From positions 1-36,236 of the forward strand of contig HF989166.1 in the NCBI GenBank assembly GCA_000431275.1: a stretch of 36,236 nt of DNA, read 5' to 3'. Below, in pieces: positions 9,019-16,177 of the stretch. The translations under genes and the position numbers were made by a program. The notes under the pieces were generated by a model. The model saw only the letters and a list, made by a program, of their open reading frames with translations, was not told the origin of the DNA and ran no database searches. The number at the start of each line of letters is the position of its first letter. The first letter of the stretch is position 1. The DNA is from Prevotella sp. CAG:755 (GTDB lineage Bacteria > Bacteroidota > Bacteroidia > Bacteroidales > Bacteroidaceae).

Positions 9019-10005
9019 CTATTCGATCACACTGCGCGGACTGAACATGTCGCGCAAGAGGTTGAGTGATTCCGGATTCTCTTCCACAAATGTGTCGATG
9101 TGCCGGATGCGTTTTTCAGCCAGTATCTCGTCAACGGCGATGAGTATGCCGGTTTCCTCCACGTCACCGAAGTCGTAATTAATGGCTGTACCGAACATGC
9201 GCATTGTAGGACTGAGGCCCATGTATGCGTTGACGAGCGGAGGAATGTTAAAGCCAAGGCGACGAACCTCGCGATTCAGAATCTTATAATCGGCCTTGAA
9301 GCTTTCTTCACTGAAAAGCGTGCGCAACTGTTCGACTGGCGTTTCGTAAGAAATAGGATGTATCGGAACCACAAGGGTATCCTTGTCACCGAAATGCTTG
9401 TTGAGGAAGAAGAGGATCATGTCCCGGGCCACACGGTTGAACGATGGATACATCGTCATTTTCCCGAAAAAGTATTTCAAGCCAGGAATGACCACCGTCA
9501 AGGCCCCCAATCCGTCCCAAAGATTGTCGAGGGCAAAAAGGCCTTTGCTCTGCTGCCGCGTATTCTGATATTCAAGCGTCACGAAGGAGCGCCCCAGTTC
9601 CACCGTATTACGCATGTAATCATTGACGAACTCCTCGGAAAAATGGAACATATGGCTCGTTGCAAGGATCGGCTGGCCTGACATATCCAGCCGTATCTCG
9701 CGACCAGGCAAGAAGCGGTATCCGCCCAGGACCTCCTCACTCTCGGGATTCCAGACGATGAGCTGATAATAAGCATTCTCACCCGTGTCGAACTCATCGA
9801 GGTCCAAGCTCTTCCCCGTTCCGCCTCCAGCGGCCCGGAAAGCGATTTCTCGCAGACGGCCTATCTCGCGGACTACACCGGGTGCCTGTTTGTAGGTCAC
9901 GATGTAAATCTCGTTATTGCTCTTATTGGTCGCGCGCAGTCTCCGCTCTGGGGTCAGTTCTGCTTTCAGGATGTCACGACTTACTGGCAATATAATCTCT
10001 TCCAT
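9019..10005 (-). CDS. glsB: Glycine N-acyltransferase, OlsB/GNAT-like
   Basis: The 328-residue protein resembles the hemolysin/OlsB type of acyl-ACP-dependent N-acyltransferase. It has the family segments RLREIAFRAAGGGTGKSLDLDEFD near residue 50 (cited here as RLREIAFRAAGGGTGK and SLDLDEFD), the GGYRFLPG strand, and ELGRSFV with the following YQ...LFALDNLWDGLG. In Bacteroides thetaiotaomicron GlsB N-acylates glycine with a 3-hydroxy fatty acid, giving commendamide-like N-acyl glycine. GlsA then adds a second acyl chain. The adjacent acyltransferase gene upstream supports this assignment over ornithine-lipid synthesis. Product identity still rests on similarity and context. It acts at the inner face of the cytoplasmic membrane. 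The ATG at 10005 is the first in frame and lies 60 bases after glsA. Confidence 0.85.
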   Translation of the reverse strand: MEEIILPVSRDILKAELTPERRLRATNKSNNEIYIVTYKQAPGVVREIGRLREIAFRAAGGGTGKSLDLDEFDTGENAYYQLIVWNPESEEVLGGYRFLPGREIRLDMSGQPILATSHMFHFSEEFVNDYMRNTVELGRSFVTLEYQNTRQQSKGLFALDNLWDGLGALTVVIPGLKYFFGKMTMYPSFNRVARDMILFFLNKHFGDKDTLVVPIHPISYETPVEQLRTLFSEESFKADYKILNREVRRLGFNIPPLVNAYMGLSPTMRMFGTAINYDFGDVEETGILIAVDEILAEKRIRHIDTFVEENPESLNLLRDMFSPRSVIE

Positions 10006-10065
10006 GTATTCATCTTATTGTTATGTCCGGCACAGTCCCTTTTTCTCCCGAAAGGCCGGCCAAAA

Positions 10066-10893
10066 TCATAATTCGTACACCTTTTTCTGCACCCACGCCG
10101 CCCATTGGGCTGGCGTACGCGACTTGTCGAATGTTTGCCACGGTATGGGTTTCCCGATCTTGACAGAAAAACGCTTGTGGGTATTCTTATACATCTCGTC
10201 GACCAAGAAAAGCATAGCGACGTTGAACTTGATACCCGTGCGTTTACAGAAATTGGCCAGTGCGTAGAAAAAGTTTGAATTCTGGCCGCCAAAGTGGATG
10301 GGCACAACGTCACGCTGTGTCTCGACACTCTTGACGACAAACGTCTTACGCCAGGGAATGTCCCTCACCACACCGTTCGTACGACGCGAGCACAAACCTG
10401 CGGGGAACATGATGATGTGATTGTCACCTTTGAAACCGGCCTCGACCATCGCCGGGAAGTCACGGCTTTGCGAACCGGTCTTGTTAATCGGGATGCAAAG
10501 CGGGGCGAGTCCTCGGAGGTTCATAAGCAAATCGTTGACAAGATAACGGATATGCCCGTCATAGTGCCTGCCGAGAATGGCTCCTAAGGCTACTCCATCG
10601 ATACCGCCGAGGGGATGATTACTCACAAACGTATAATGACGGCCATCGTCGGAAGCCGGAAGATTTTCCCGGCCTGACACGTCAAGTTTCATGTCAAGAT
10701 ACTCCACACAGGCTTCGAGCCATTCCACACCTGACAAATGTGACGACTGTTCGAGGAATTGGTTCACTTCGTCCTGATGCACGATTTTCTTCAACCACGA
10801 CAGGACAAAACGGGGCACACGCCGCGCTTTCGCTCCAGCCTTCTCGCGCAGGATCTGCTCCACGTCTACGGTGAAAATCGTTTTGTCATCCAT
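10066..10893 (-). CDS. glsA: PlsC-type O-acyltransferase of glycine lipid synthesis
   Basis: This 275-residue protein has the acyltransferase motif SNHPLGGIDG near residue 92, in which His and Asp are catalytic, and the substrate-binding block FPAGLCSRR near 165. A basic N-terminal region and the absence of clear membrane helices fit a peripheral membrane enzyme. In glycine lipid synthesis the partner of GlsB transfers a fatty acid to the 3-hydroxyl of N-acyl glycine. It is the first gene of a two-gene unit with glsB, 60 bases apart, ending at the hairpin at 8945-8977. A phosphatidic-acid-forming PlsC is the alternative, but the neighbour and the NHPLGG motif favour GlsA. Confidence 0.83.
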   Translation of the reverse strand: MDDKTIFTVDVEQILREKAGAKARRVPRFVLSWLKKIVHQDEVNQFLEQSSHLSGVEWLEACVEYLDMKLDVSGRENLPASDDGRHYTFVSNHPLGGIDGVALGAILGRHYDGHIRYLVNDLLMNLRGLAPLCIPINKTGSQSRDFPAMVEAGFKGDNHIIMFPAGLCSRRTNGVVRDIPWRKTFVVKSVETQRDVVPIHFGGQNSNFFYALANFCKRTGIKFNVAMLFLVDEMYKNTHKRFSVKIGKPIPWQTFDKSRTPAQWAAWVQKKVYEL

Positions 10894-10918
10894 GCTCTTG
10901 CTGCGATAATGAACCGTG

Positions 10919-10926
10919 CAAAATTA
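10919..10926 (-). promoter_or_regulatory. Promoter -7 box of glsA-glsB
   Basis: TAATTTTG on the minus strand lies 26 bases before the glsA ATG. No good -33 element is seen at the right distance. A second TAATTTTG overlaps just upstream. Confidence 0.5.
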
Positions 10927-10994
10927 AACAAAATTATTGAGTGCCTACCGGGACTGTGTAAAAAAGTTACGCATATTTGCAGACGAGCAGGACA

Positions 10995-11062
10995 CACCCG
11001 GGAAAGGTAGTGCGATTTTCCTGTGGAACTCGCACATCTTTCCACTCGTTTGCACTATCTTT
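10995..11062 (+). repeat. Direct repeat copy 1 (68 bases)
   Basis: This copy matches 11079-11146 at about 65 of 68 positions, with a period of 84 bases. It holds nested inverted repeats (GGAAAG/CTTTCC outside GTGCG/CGCAC) and ends in TATCTTT followed by T. The -7 box is therefore imperfect here (TATCTTTT instead of TATCTTTG). Confidence 0.93.
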
Positions 11063-11078
11063 TCATAAGATAAGGCGG

Positions 11079-11146
11079 CACTCGGGAAAGGCAGTGCGAT
11101 TTTCCTGTGGAACCCGCACATCTTTCCACTCGTTTGCACTATCTTT
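11079..11146 (+). repeat. Direct repeat copy 2 (68 bases) with promoter
   Basis: Second copy of the repeat at 10995-11062. Here the end continues into a perfect -7 box, TATCTTTG at 11140-11147, just before the regulator gene. Confidence 0.93.
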
Positions 11147-11147
11147 G
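11140..11147 (+). promoter_or_regulatory. Promoter -7 box of the AraC-type membrane regulator
   Basis: TATCTTTG matches TAnnTTTG and lies 7 bases before the ATG at 11155, so the transcript would have almost no leader. No TTG element is seen 19-21 bases upstream. Confidence 0.6.
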
Positions 11148-11154
11148 CCTCGGT

Positions 11155-12273
11155 ATGCACACACTGATGCTGATAACGATCGAATTTGCGGCCGCCGCCC
11201 ATCTGATGATGAGCTTGGTGCTGTTCTTCTTTGCCCGCCGCCGAGTGAGCTACCTTTCACAGGCTTGGATCATGCTGCTGCTCTGCCTGATGTATTGTGC
11301 GGCTCTTTTCTTTATCTACACACAGGACATTCCGCCCTTAGGCATCCTCCACCCCGTCCTCCTGCTCTACCTGCTCGCCACATCGTTTCTTCAAAGCATT
11401 TACCCACTGGGAATCTGCATGCCCGGCTACCTGCAATGGGGCCGCATGTGGGCATACGCTGTCCCGGCGCTCGTGCTCATTTTACTATATGCCGGCGGTG
11501 CCCTCGCAGGAAGCAACATGGTGAAAGTCTACGATCCGGCCGACTTCGGCCATTACCTGTTGAGCGGCGATGTCATCCTCCGGCTCGCGTCGCTCGCCCT
11601 TTCCATTTATTATATCGTCAATATCTTCCGCCTGCCTCACCGGCTGACACGTCAGGTCGAGTTGCCGCGATGGATGATCACCTACGGCGTAGCGCTGGGG
11701 CTCGTGGCACTATACTTTGTCCTGCTGACTGTCTGGTTCAGCCAACCATTGGTCATTATATATATAGTGCTTTTCACGCTGGTCAACATGTTCTTGTTTT
11801 TCCGCATACTGAGCCCTGTGTTCCACGCCCTGCCCCAACCGCCCTTGCGTGAGGTGGCAGAACGACCGACAGAGGAAGAAATCTCACACTCGGAACAAAA
11901 CGACTTCAACGAAGCCAACATGCGGCGTTTCGAAGTACTGGAATTTTTCATGCAGCATGAGCGACCCTGGCTCGACTGTCAGTTCACACGCGACCGCCTC
12001 TGCCGCCACACGGGCCTCAACCGCCACCTTGTCTTGCAGGCACTCCGTAGCCAAGGATACAACGACACGCATGAATACATCTACCGATACCGCGTCGAAG
12101 AACTCAAACGACTCATCTTGGACGGTGAAATCGATAGTTTGCAACAATGTGACAAGGCGGGATTCCGCTCCATCAAGACAGCTTCGACCAACTTCGAGCG
12201 CATGGAGAACGTCCCCCTGACAGAATGGTTCGAACAACACAAACGCCCTACTTCGCATACCATAGAATCATAA
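11155..12273 (+). CDS. Seven-helix membrane protein with AraC-type HTH
   Basis: The protein (372 residues) has seven hydrophobic helices in the first 230 residues, then a charged linker and a C-terminal region that reads as an AraC-type helix-turn-helix (about residues 265-365). Recognisable elements are FTRDRLCRHTGLNRHLVLQA for the first helix pair and CDKAGFRSIKTASTNFERM for the second. It would sit in the inner membrane with its DNA-binding part in the cytoplasm, so it probably senses something in or across the membrane. The ligand is unknown. An in-frame GTG at 11107 would extend it upstream, but that codon lies inside the direct repeat and before the -7 box, so I use the ATG at 11155; ATG at 11167 is also possible. 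The duplicated promoter suggests self-regulation, which is inference. Confidence 0.8.
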   Translation: MHTLMLITIEFAAAAHLMMSLVLFFFARRRVSYLSQAWIMLLLCLMYCAALFFIYTQDIPPLGILHPVLLLYLLATSFLQSIYPLGICMPGYLQWGRMWAYAVPALVLILLYAGGALAGSNMVKVYDPADFGHYLLSGDVILRLASLALSIYYIVNIFRLPHRLTRQVELPRWMITYGVALGLVALYFVLLTVWFSQPLVIIYIVLFTLVNMFLFFRILSPVFHALPQPPLREVAERPTEEEISHSEQNDFNEANMRRFEVLEFFMQHERPWLDCQFTRDRLCRHTGLNRHLVLQALRSQGYNDTHEYIYRYRVEELKRLILDGEIDSLQQCDKAGFRSIKTASTNFERMENVPLTEWFEQHKRPTSHTIES

Positions 12274-12969
12274 CCGCGACCTCCGTGCCATTTCACCGGG
12301 ATAAAAGCGCGAGATAAACCGTCCTTGCCATCCCTCTCTCCGCCCGGATTTAGCCATGCCCGTCCGTGACATGCAAAGCCATGGATTGAATCCTTACGAA
12401 AGTATCATCCTACTCGTCATTCTGGCAGGCGTAACGCCGTGAACCGTCGGCCTTTTCGCACTTAGGACGTTGGGATTGTCGATGTAGTTTTGTTTCTCCA
12501 CAAACCCATCGGGCGGAGGAGGCATCCTCCTCACAGACACGAAAGGCGCGTAGCCTTGATCCTCAACAGCCCCGTCTGCTCCAAAGCCAGACGGTGGAGG
12601 TGCTTCGGCCACACTGGCAGGACGTCCCACAATAAACCATGGCGCATTCTATGTCTACGCCAGCGACACGAAAGAGGTATCCACCATCGTCCACGCCGAA
12701 CCACAGACGTTCTTGACAGCATGGGCCGCGGCGCCTTCGTTGTAGCACTATACGAAACGCGCTTGCAATACAGACATGCAGTCAATACGTGAAAATCATC
12801 GGTTTCACCGCATTTTTTCTCACGCTTCACGTTCCGGTTCATCGCCCACAAAAAGACCTGCACACCACGCCCGCCCATTCTGGCTCTACATACGGAGCTC
12901 CGCACGAAAACGGGAGGCAAAATGACAGACGACAAAAATCGGCCCAAATAACCGACATCGCACACTAAA
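12274..12969. other. Long gene-free region downstream of the regulator
   Basis: About 700 bases carry no gene I can support. Short open frames exist on both strands (for example 12394-12630 minus and 12490-12792 plus), but they overlap each other, lack recognisable domains and have no promoter box. The minus-strand frame at 12394-12630 is Pro/Gly-rich and could be a gene remnant. No terminator with a T run is evident after the regulator. Confidence 0.5.
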
Positions 12970-13053
12970 CGGTCAGCAGACATTCACTGACGGCTGACAG
13001 AAAGAACGAGACGGCTGACAGTTTTTTCTATCGGCCTGACCATTTTTTCAATT
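12970..13053 (+). repeat. Intergenic 21-base repeat array, site A (4 units)
   Basis: Four consecutive 21-base units start at 12970, 12991, 13012 and 13033. The second and third begin with the core CGGCTGACAG exactly; the outer two are degenerate (CGGTCAGCAG and GGCCTGACCA). The array spans 84 bases and ends about 140 bases before the next gene. Confidence 0.8.
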
Positions 13054-13134
13054 AGTTGTATTGCATTGTGAACGCGTTGACTTCGCGTTCTTACACGGCT
13101 TTCCGTGATTTTTTCAAGTTTTCTCACATTTCCA

Positions 13135-13166
13135 TTTGCCCATCTCGTTTTTTTCTCCTATATTGC
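13135..13166 (+). promoter_or_regulatory. Possible promoter of the YiiX-like gene
   Basis: TTTG (13135-13138) is followed after 20 bases by TATATTGC (13159-13166), close to the consensus TAnnTTTG but with the T run one short. It lies 25 bases before the ATG. Confidence 0.45.
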
Positions 13167-13191
13167 CTGCGAAACCAAACCTGCTTACGGA

Positions 13192-13806
13192 ATGAGAAAC
13201 GCCGCCTCAGCTTTCCTGCCCCTTGTGGGGCTCACTTGCCTTTGGGTGTCGTGCGCCCGGACACCGCCGGCACGTCGCCACGTGGCAACGCAAGTGGCAT
13301 GGCAAGAGGGTGACGTCGTGTTCCGACGCGGAACAGGCACCGTCGGGCAGGCCGTCGTGACGCTCGACGGGGGCGGTCCATATTCTCACGTCGGCATCGT
13401 TGCTTTCTGCGAGGGGACACCGATGGTGGTGCACGCCGTCCCGGGCGAACCGGACTTCGACGGCGACCCGGATCGCGTAAAGCTCGATTCTATCGACGTC
13501 TTTTATTCAACCGGCCGTGCCTCCCAAGGCGCTGTCATGCGTCATGCGGACAGCGCAGCGGCTGCCCGAGCAGCAAAAATGGCTTATAAGGCCTACGAAC
13601 GGCGGACGCTTTTCGACCATGAGTACGACGACCGTGACACTTCGCGCCTCTATTGTACGGAACTCATCACTTACGCCTTCGACCGCGCCGGGGCACGACT
13701 TCACGTCAGTCAACACGATGTCAACCTTCCCGGCATCACAGAGGCTATCACCTTTCCATCAGACTTGGCAGCCTGCCCGCAATTACGACTCATTTATTCC
13801 TTTTAA
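13192..13806 (+). CDS. YiiX-like NlpC/P60 cysteine hydrolase lipoprotein
   Basis: This 204-residue protein starts with a lipoprotein signal peptide ending LWVSC. The body follows the permuted NlpC/P60 (YiiX/YebB-like) fold: GDVVFRRGTG, then SHVGIVAF with the probable catalytic His, VVHAVPGE, and RLYCTELITYAF with the probable catalytic Cys. Such proteins are thought to cleave amide or thioester bonds in peptides or lipids; the substrate here is unknown. The reading frame extends upstream to 13105, but the ATG at 13192 gives a proper signal peptide and lies after the possible promoter. A DUF4878-like lipoprotein gene follows after 23 bases and is probably co-transcribed. Confidence 0.85.
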   Translation: MRNAASAFLPLVGLTCLWVSCARTPPARRHVATQVAWQEGDVVFRRGTGTVGQAVVTLDGGGPYSHVGIVAFCEGTPMVVHAVPGEPDFDGDPDRVKLDSIDVFYSTGRASQGAVMRHADSAAAARAAKMAYKAYERRTLFDHEYDDRDTSRLYCTELITYAFDRAGARLHVSQHDVNLPGITEAITFPSDLAACPQLRLIYSF

Positions 13807-13829
13807 TTATTCACCTAACAAACAGAACT

Positions 13830-14243
13830 ATGAAAAAACTTTTGACCATGTTGACTACCTTCTGCGTAGTCTTGTGCTTCGCCGCCTGCTCGTCTAATAC
13901 GCCTTCGGGCGTCGCCGAGCAGTCCATCAAGTATTTGATGGAAGAAAAGTATGACAAGTACACCGACCTGCTCTACGTCAGCGACGCAGACAAAGAAGAC
14001 CCGGAAAAGCTGAAAAAAGACAAAGAGGAGTTCACCCAACTCTTGGAAGCCAAATACAGCGAAACGGTGAAAAATACCGGTGGAATCGACAGTTATAAAG
14101 TCACGTCGGAGGATGTGGCAGACGACGGCGAAACGGCAGTCGTACATCTCGACGTCACCTACAAGAACGGAAAGACCGACGATTATGCCGTCAAGCTCCG
14201 CAAAGACTCAGACGGCAACTGGAAAGTAACTTTGGGTAAATGA
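13830..14243 (+). CDS. Small DUF4878-like lipoprotein
   Basis: This 137-residue protein has a lipoprotein signal peptide with lipobox CFAAC near residue 20. The mature part is short and charged and ends in the pattern YAVKLRKDSDGNWKVTLGK, a strand-turn-strand close typical of DUF4878 and related NTF2-like domains (GVAEQSIKYLMEEKYDKY gives the first helix). The function is unknown; members are often found as small periplasmic or outer-membrane lipoproteins. A longer open frame reaches back to 13653, but that part overlaps the upstream gene in another frame, and the ATG at 13830 gives the signal peptide. Confidence 0.85.
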   Translation: MKKLLTMLTTFCVVLCFAACSSNTPSGVAEQSIKYLMEEKYDKYTDLLYVSDADKEDPEKLKKDKEEFTQLLEAKYSETVKNTGGIDSYKVTSEDVADDGETAVVHLDVTYKNGKTDDYAVKLRKDSDGNWKVTLGK

Positions 14244-14244
14244 A

Positions 14245-14294
14245 AATAATAGCGCCGGGGCGTACCTAATCAGCACGTGTCCGGCGCTATTATT
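14245..14294. terminator. Bidirectional terminator between convergent genes
   Basis: AATAATAGCGCCGG and CCGGCGCTATTATT form a perfect 14-bp stem with a 22-base loop. It starts 2 bases after the DUF4878 gene stop and lies before the CYTH gene stop on the other strand. T-rich tails are present on both sides. Confidence 0.85.
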
Positions 14295-14331
14295 TCTCAC
14301 TCGTGAAGAATCGCACGGAGGCCCGTCGCAC

Positions 14332-14838
14332 TCACTCGACAACTTGGCAAGCGTTCCGTTCGTCGGAAGTCCACTCTTTATAAGGCCGCTGCCGCAATTG
14401 GGAATTATAATAGCGACGAATGCCCGTCACCTCATCTCCCAAGAAAGGCGGCCGCTCATACGGCTCGTCGATGGCACACAACTCAACTTCGGCCACGGTG
14501 AGACCGACGTTGTCCCCAAGGAACTCGTCTACCTCGAAAACATGTCCGCCACAGGGCACAAGCCACCGACATTTCTCTACGACACCCGGCTCGCACAAAC
14601 GAAGTAAGGAGAGTCCTTCGTCGGCCGTGATTTCCTTTTCAAACTCATAACGCGACAATCCTCCTGACGTCGAGGGACCTTTAATCGTCAGATAGGCTCG
14701 CCCGTCACGCAAACGCACACGCACTGTCCGGCCATGCTCGCTACATATGTATCCTTGCGTAATATGGCTGCTCGACGTGGCCAATGACTTGTAAGATTCA
14801 TCGGTCACGAGGAATTTTCGCTCAATCTCCAAGGGCAT
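14332..14838 (-). CDS. CYTH domain protein (triphosphate-binding tunnel family)
   Basis: The 168-residue protein opens with LEIERKFLV, which is the ExExK signature of CYTH/TTM proteins, and continues with arginine-rich strands (RTVRVRLRDGRAYLTIKGP), FEKEI and the acidic pair VAEVEL. These residues line a tunnel that binds triphosphate with metal ions. Bacterial members of this size are usually inorganic triphosphatases or are uncharacterised; adenylate cyclase activity is less likely for this short type. It begins directly after the stop of a 47-residue membrane protein gene, so the two are very likely translated from the same transcript with prfB. Confidence 0.9.
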   Translation of the reverse strand: MPLEIERKFLVTDESYKSLATSSSHITQGYICSEHGRTVRVRLRDGRAYLTIKGPSTSGGLSRYEFEKEITADEGLSLLRLCEPGVVEKCRWLVPCGGHVFEVDEFLGDNVGLTVAEVELCAIDEPYERPPFLGDEVTGIRRYYNSQLRQRPYKEWTSDERNACQVVE

Positions 14839-14982
14839 TTACGCGACGATAAGTTCGTATGCCACCAAGGCTATCACCATCAGGACAATCAGCCCGATGA
14901 AAATTCCGTTGATAATCCGGCGAGCCTGGCGCGCCTGACGCGCTTCCCGGGCCGTGGCTTTCAATTTACTTTTTTGGCTCAT
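14839..14982 (-). CDS. 47-residue single-helix membrane protein
   Basis: An ATG-to-TAA frame of 48 codons encodes a basic N-terminal half (MSQKSKLKATAREARQ, then more Arg/Ala repeats) followed by one strong membrane helix (GIFIGLIVLMVIALVAYELI). The stop codon abuts the start of the CYTH gene with no gap, and prfB ends 32 bases upstream, so it sits inside a same-strand cluster. The composition, with basic cytoplasmic end and a clean helix, argues for a real small protein. I do not recognise a family, and the function is unknown. Confidence 0.75.
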   Translation of the reverse strand: MSQKSKLKATAREARQARQARRIINGIFIGLIVLMVIALVAYELIVA

Positions 14983-15014
14983 AATATCAGATTTTATGTC
15001 TACTCTTCATCTTG

Positions 15015-16145
15015 TTACGCCGAGGCATTTTCGGCATTCTGCTCAGAGAACTCCATTAGGTAAGCCTTGATGAAACCGTCGATTTTTCCGTCCATCACGC
15101 CGTTCACATCGCTTGTCTGAAAACCGGTACGGTGATCCTTGACACGACGGTCGTCGAACACGTAACTGCGAATCTGACTTCCCCACTCAATCTTCTTTTT
15201 CCCGGCTTCTATCTTAGCCTGTTCGGCACGACGTTTCTGCAACGCACGATCGTAGAGTTGCGAACGGAGGAGACGCATGGCGTTCTCACGGTTCTCCAAC
15301 TGTTTTCGGCTCTCGGTATTCTCAATCAGGATTTCCTCTTCCTCGCCCGTGTCTGGGTCTTTGTATTGATAGCGTAGGCGGACGCCCGTTTCGACCTTGT
15401 TCACATTCTGTCCTCCGGCGCCTCCCGAACGGAAGAGATCCCAACTGATTTTAGACGGATCGACATACACCTCAATCGTGTCGTCGACAAGCGGCGTCAC
15501 GAACACCGACGCGAACGACGTCATGCGTTTTCCTTGTGCGTTGTAAGGCGACACGCGCACCAACCGGTGCACACCATTTTCACTCTTCAAGTAACCATAG
15601 GCATACTCGCCCTCGATCTCCATCGTCACAGTCTTGATGCCGGCCTCATCGCCGTCTTGCAGATTCGAGATGCTGACTTTGTAGCCATGGGCTTCGGCAT
15701 AGCGCATATACATGCGCATGAGCATCGACGCCCAATCCTGGCTCTCTGTTCCGCCAGCACCAGAATTGATCTTCAGTACGCAATCCATCGAGTCTTCTTC
15801 TTGACGGAGCATGTTTTTCAGTTCGAGCGCTTCGACGGCCTCAATGGCAGCCGAATAGGCCGCATCGACCTCTTCTTCGCTCACCGAACCTTCTTTGTGG
15901 AAGTCAAAGGCAAGTTCGAGTTCCTCGGTAAGCATGTGGACTTCCTTGTATCCCGAAATCCACTTTTCAAGCGACTTGACTTTCCGCATCTGCTCCTCAG
16001 CCCGCTTGGCGTCGTCCCAAAAACCGGGCGCCTGCGTCCGCAGTTGCTCCTCTTCTAGCTGTATGGTCTTAGCGTCTATGTCAAGATACCGTCGCAGTGC
16101 TTCCGCCCGTTCTTTGACGGACTTCAATTGTTCAGCAGTTATCAT
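15015..16145 (-). CDS. prfB: Peptide chain release factor 2
   Basis: RF2 reads UAA and UGA stop codons and triggers peptide release on the ribosome. The 376-residue product has the GGQ motif (residues 244-246, in SGGAGGQNVNKVETG) and the stop-recognition region RVSPYNAQGKRMTSF, where SPY stands in the place of the SPF of E. coli. In most bacteria prfB needs a +1 frameshift at CTT TGA C near codon 25. Here the same point reads TAT CTT GAC ATA in one continuous frame, so that self-regulation is absent. The ATG at 16145 gives the usual N-terminus (MITAEQLKSV); the frame is open to 16334 but overlaps the transporter gene. The transporter gene ends 32 bases upstream. Confidence 0.97.
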   Translation of the reverse strand: MITAEQLKSVKERAEALRRYLDIDAKTIQLEEEQLRTQAPGFWDDAKRAEEQMRKVKSLEKWISGYKEVHMLTEELELAFDFHKEGSVSEEEVDAAYSAAIEAVEALELKNMLRQEEDSMDCVLKINSGAGGTESQDWASMLMRMYMRYAEAHGYKVSISNLQDGDEAGIKTVTMEIEGEYAYGYLKSENGVHRLVRVSPYNAQGKRMTSFASVFVTPLVDDTIEVYVDPSKISWDLFRSGGAGGQNVNKVETGVRLRYQYKDPDTGEEEEILIENTESRKQLENRENAMRLLRSQLYDRALQKRRAEQAKIEAGKKKIEWGSQIRSYVFDDRRVKDHRTGFQTSDVNGVMDGKIDGFIKAYLMEFSEQNAENASA

Positions 16146-16177
16146 CTGTTCTGTTTTTGGCTGTAAAGTTACAACTT

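Noticed and set aside
10995..11146. Link between the 84-base period of the direct repeat and four 21-base units
   Set aside because: The 68-base repeat shows no internal 21-base periodicity and lacks the CGGCTGACAG core, so equal length is probably chance.
12226..12236. TTCGA-containing segments resembling tRNA T-loops
   Set aside because: They lie in coding sequence and no cloverleaf or acceptor stem can be formed around them.
12970..13053. CRISPR array
   Set aside because: The 21-base units are directly joined with no unique spacers, and no cas genes are present.
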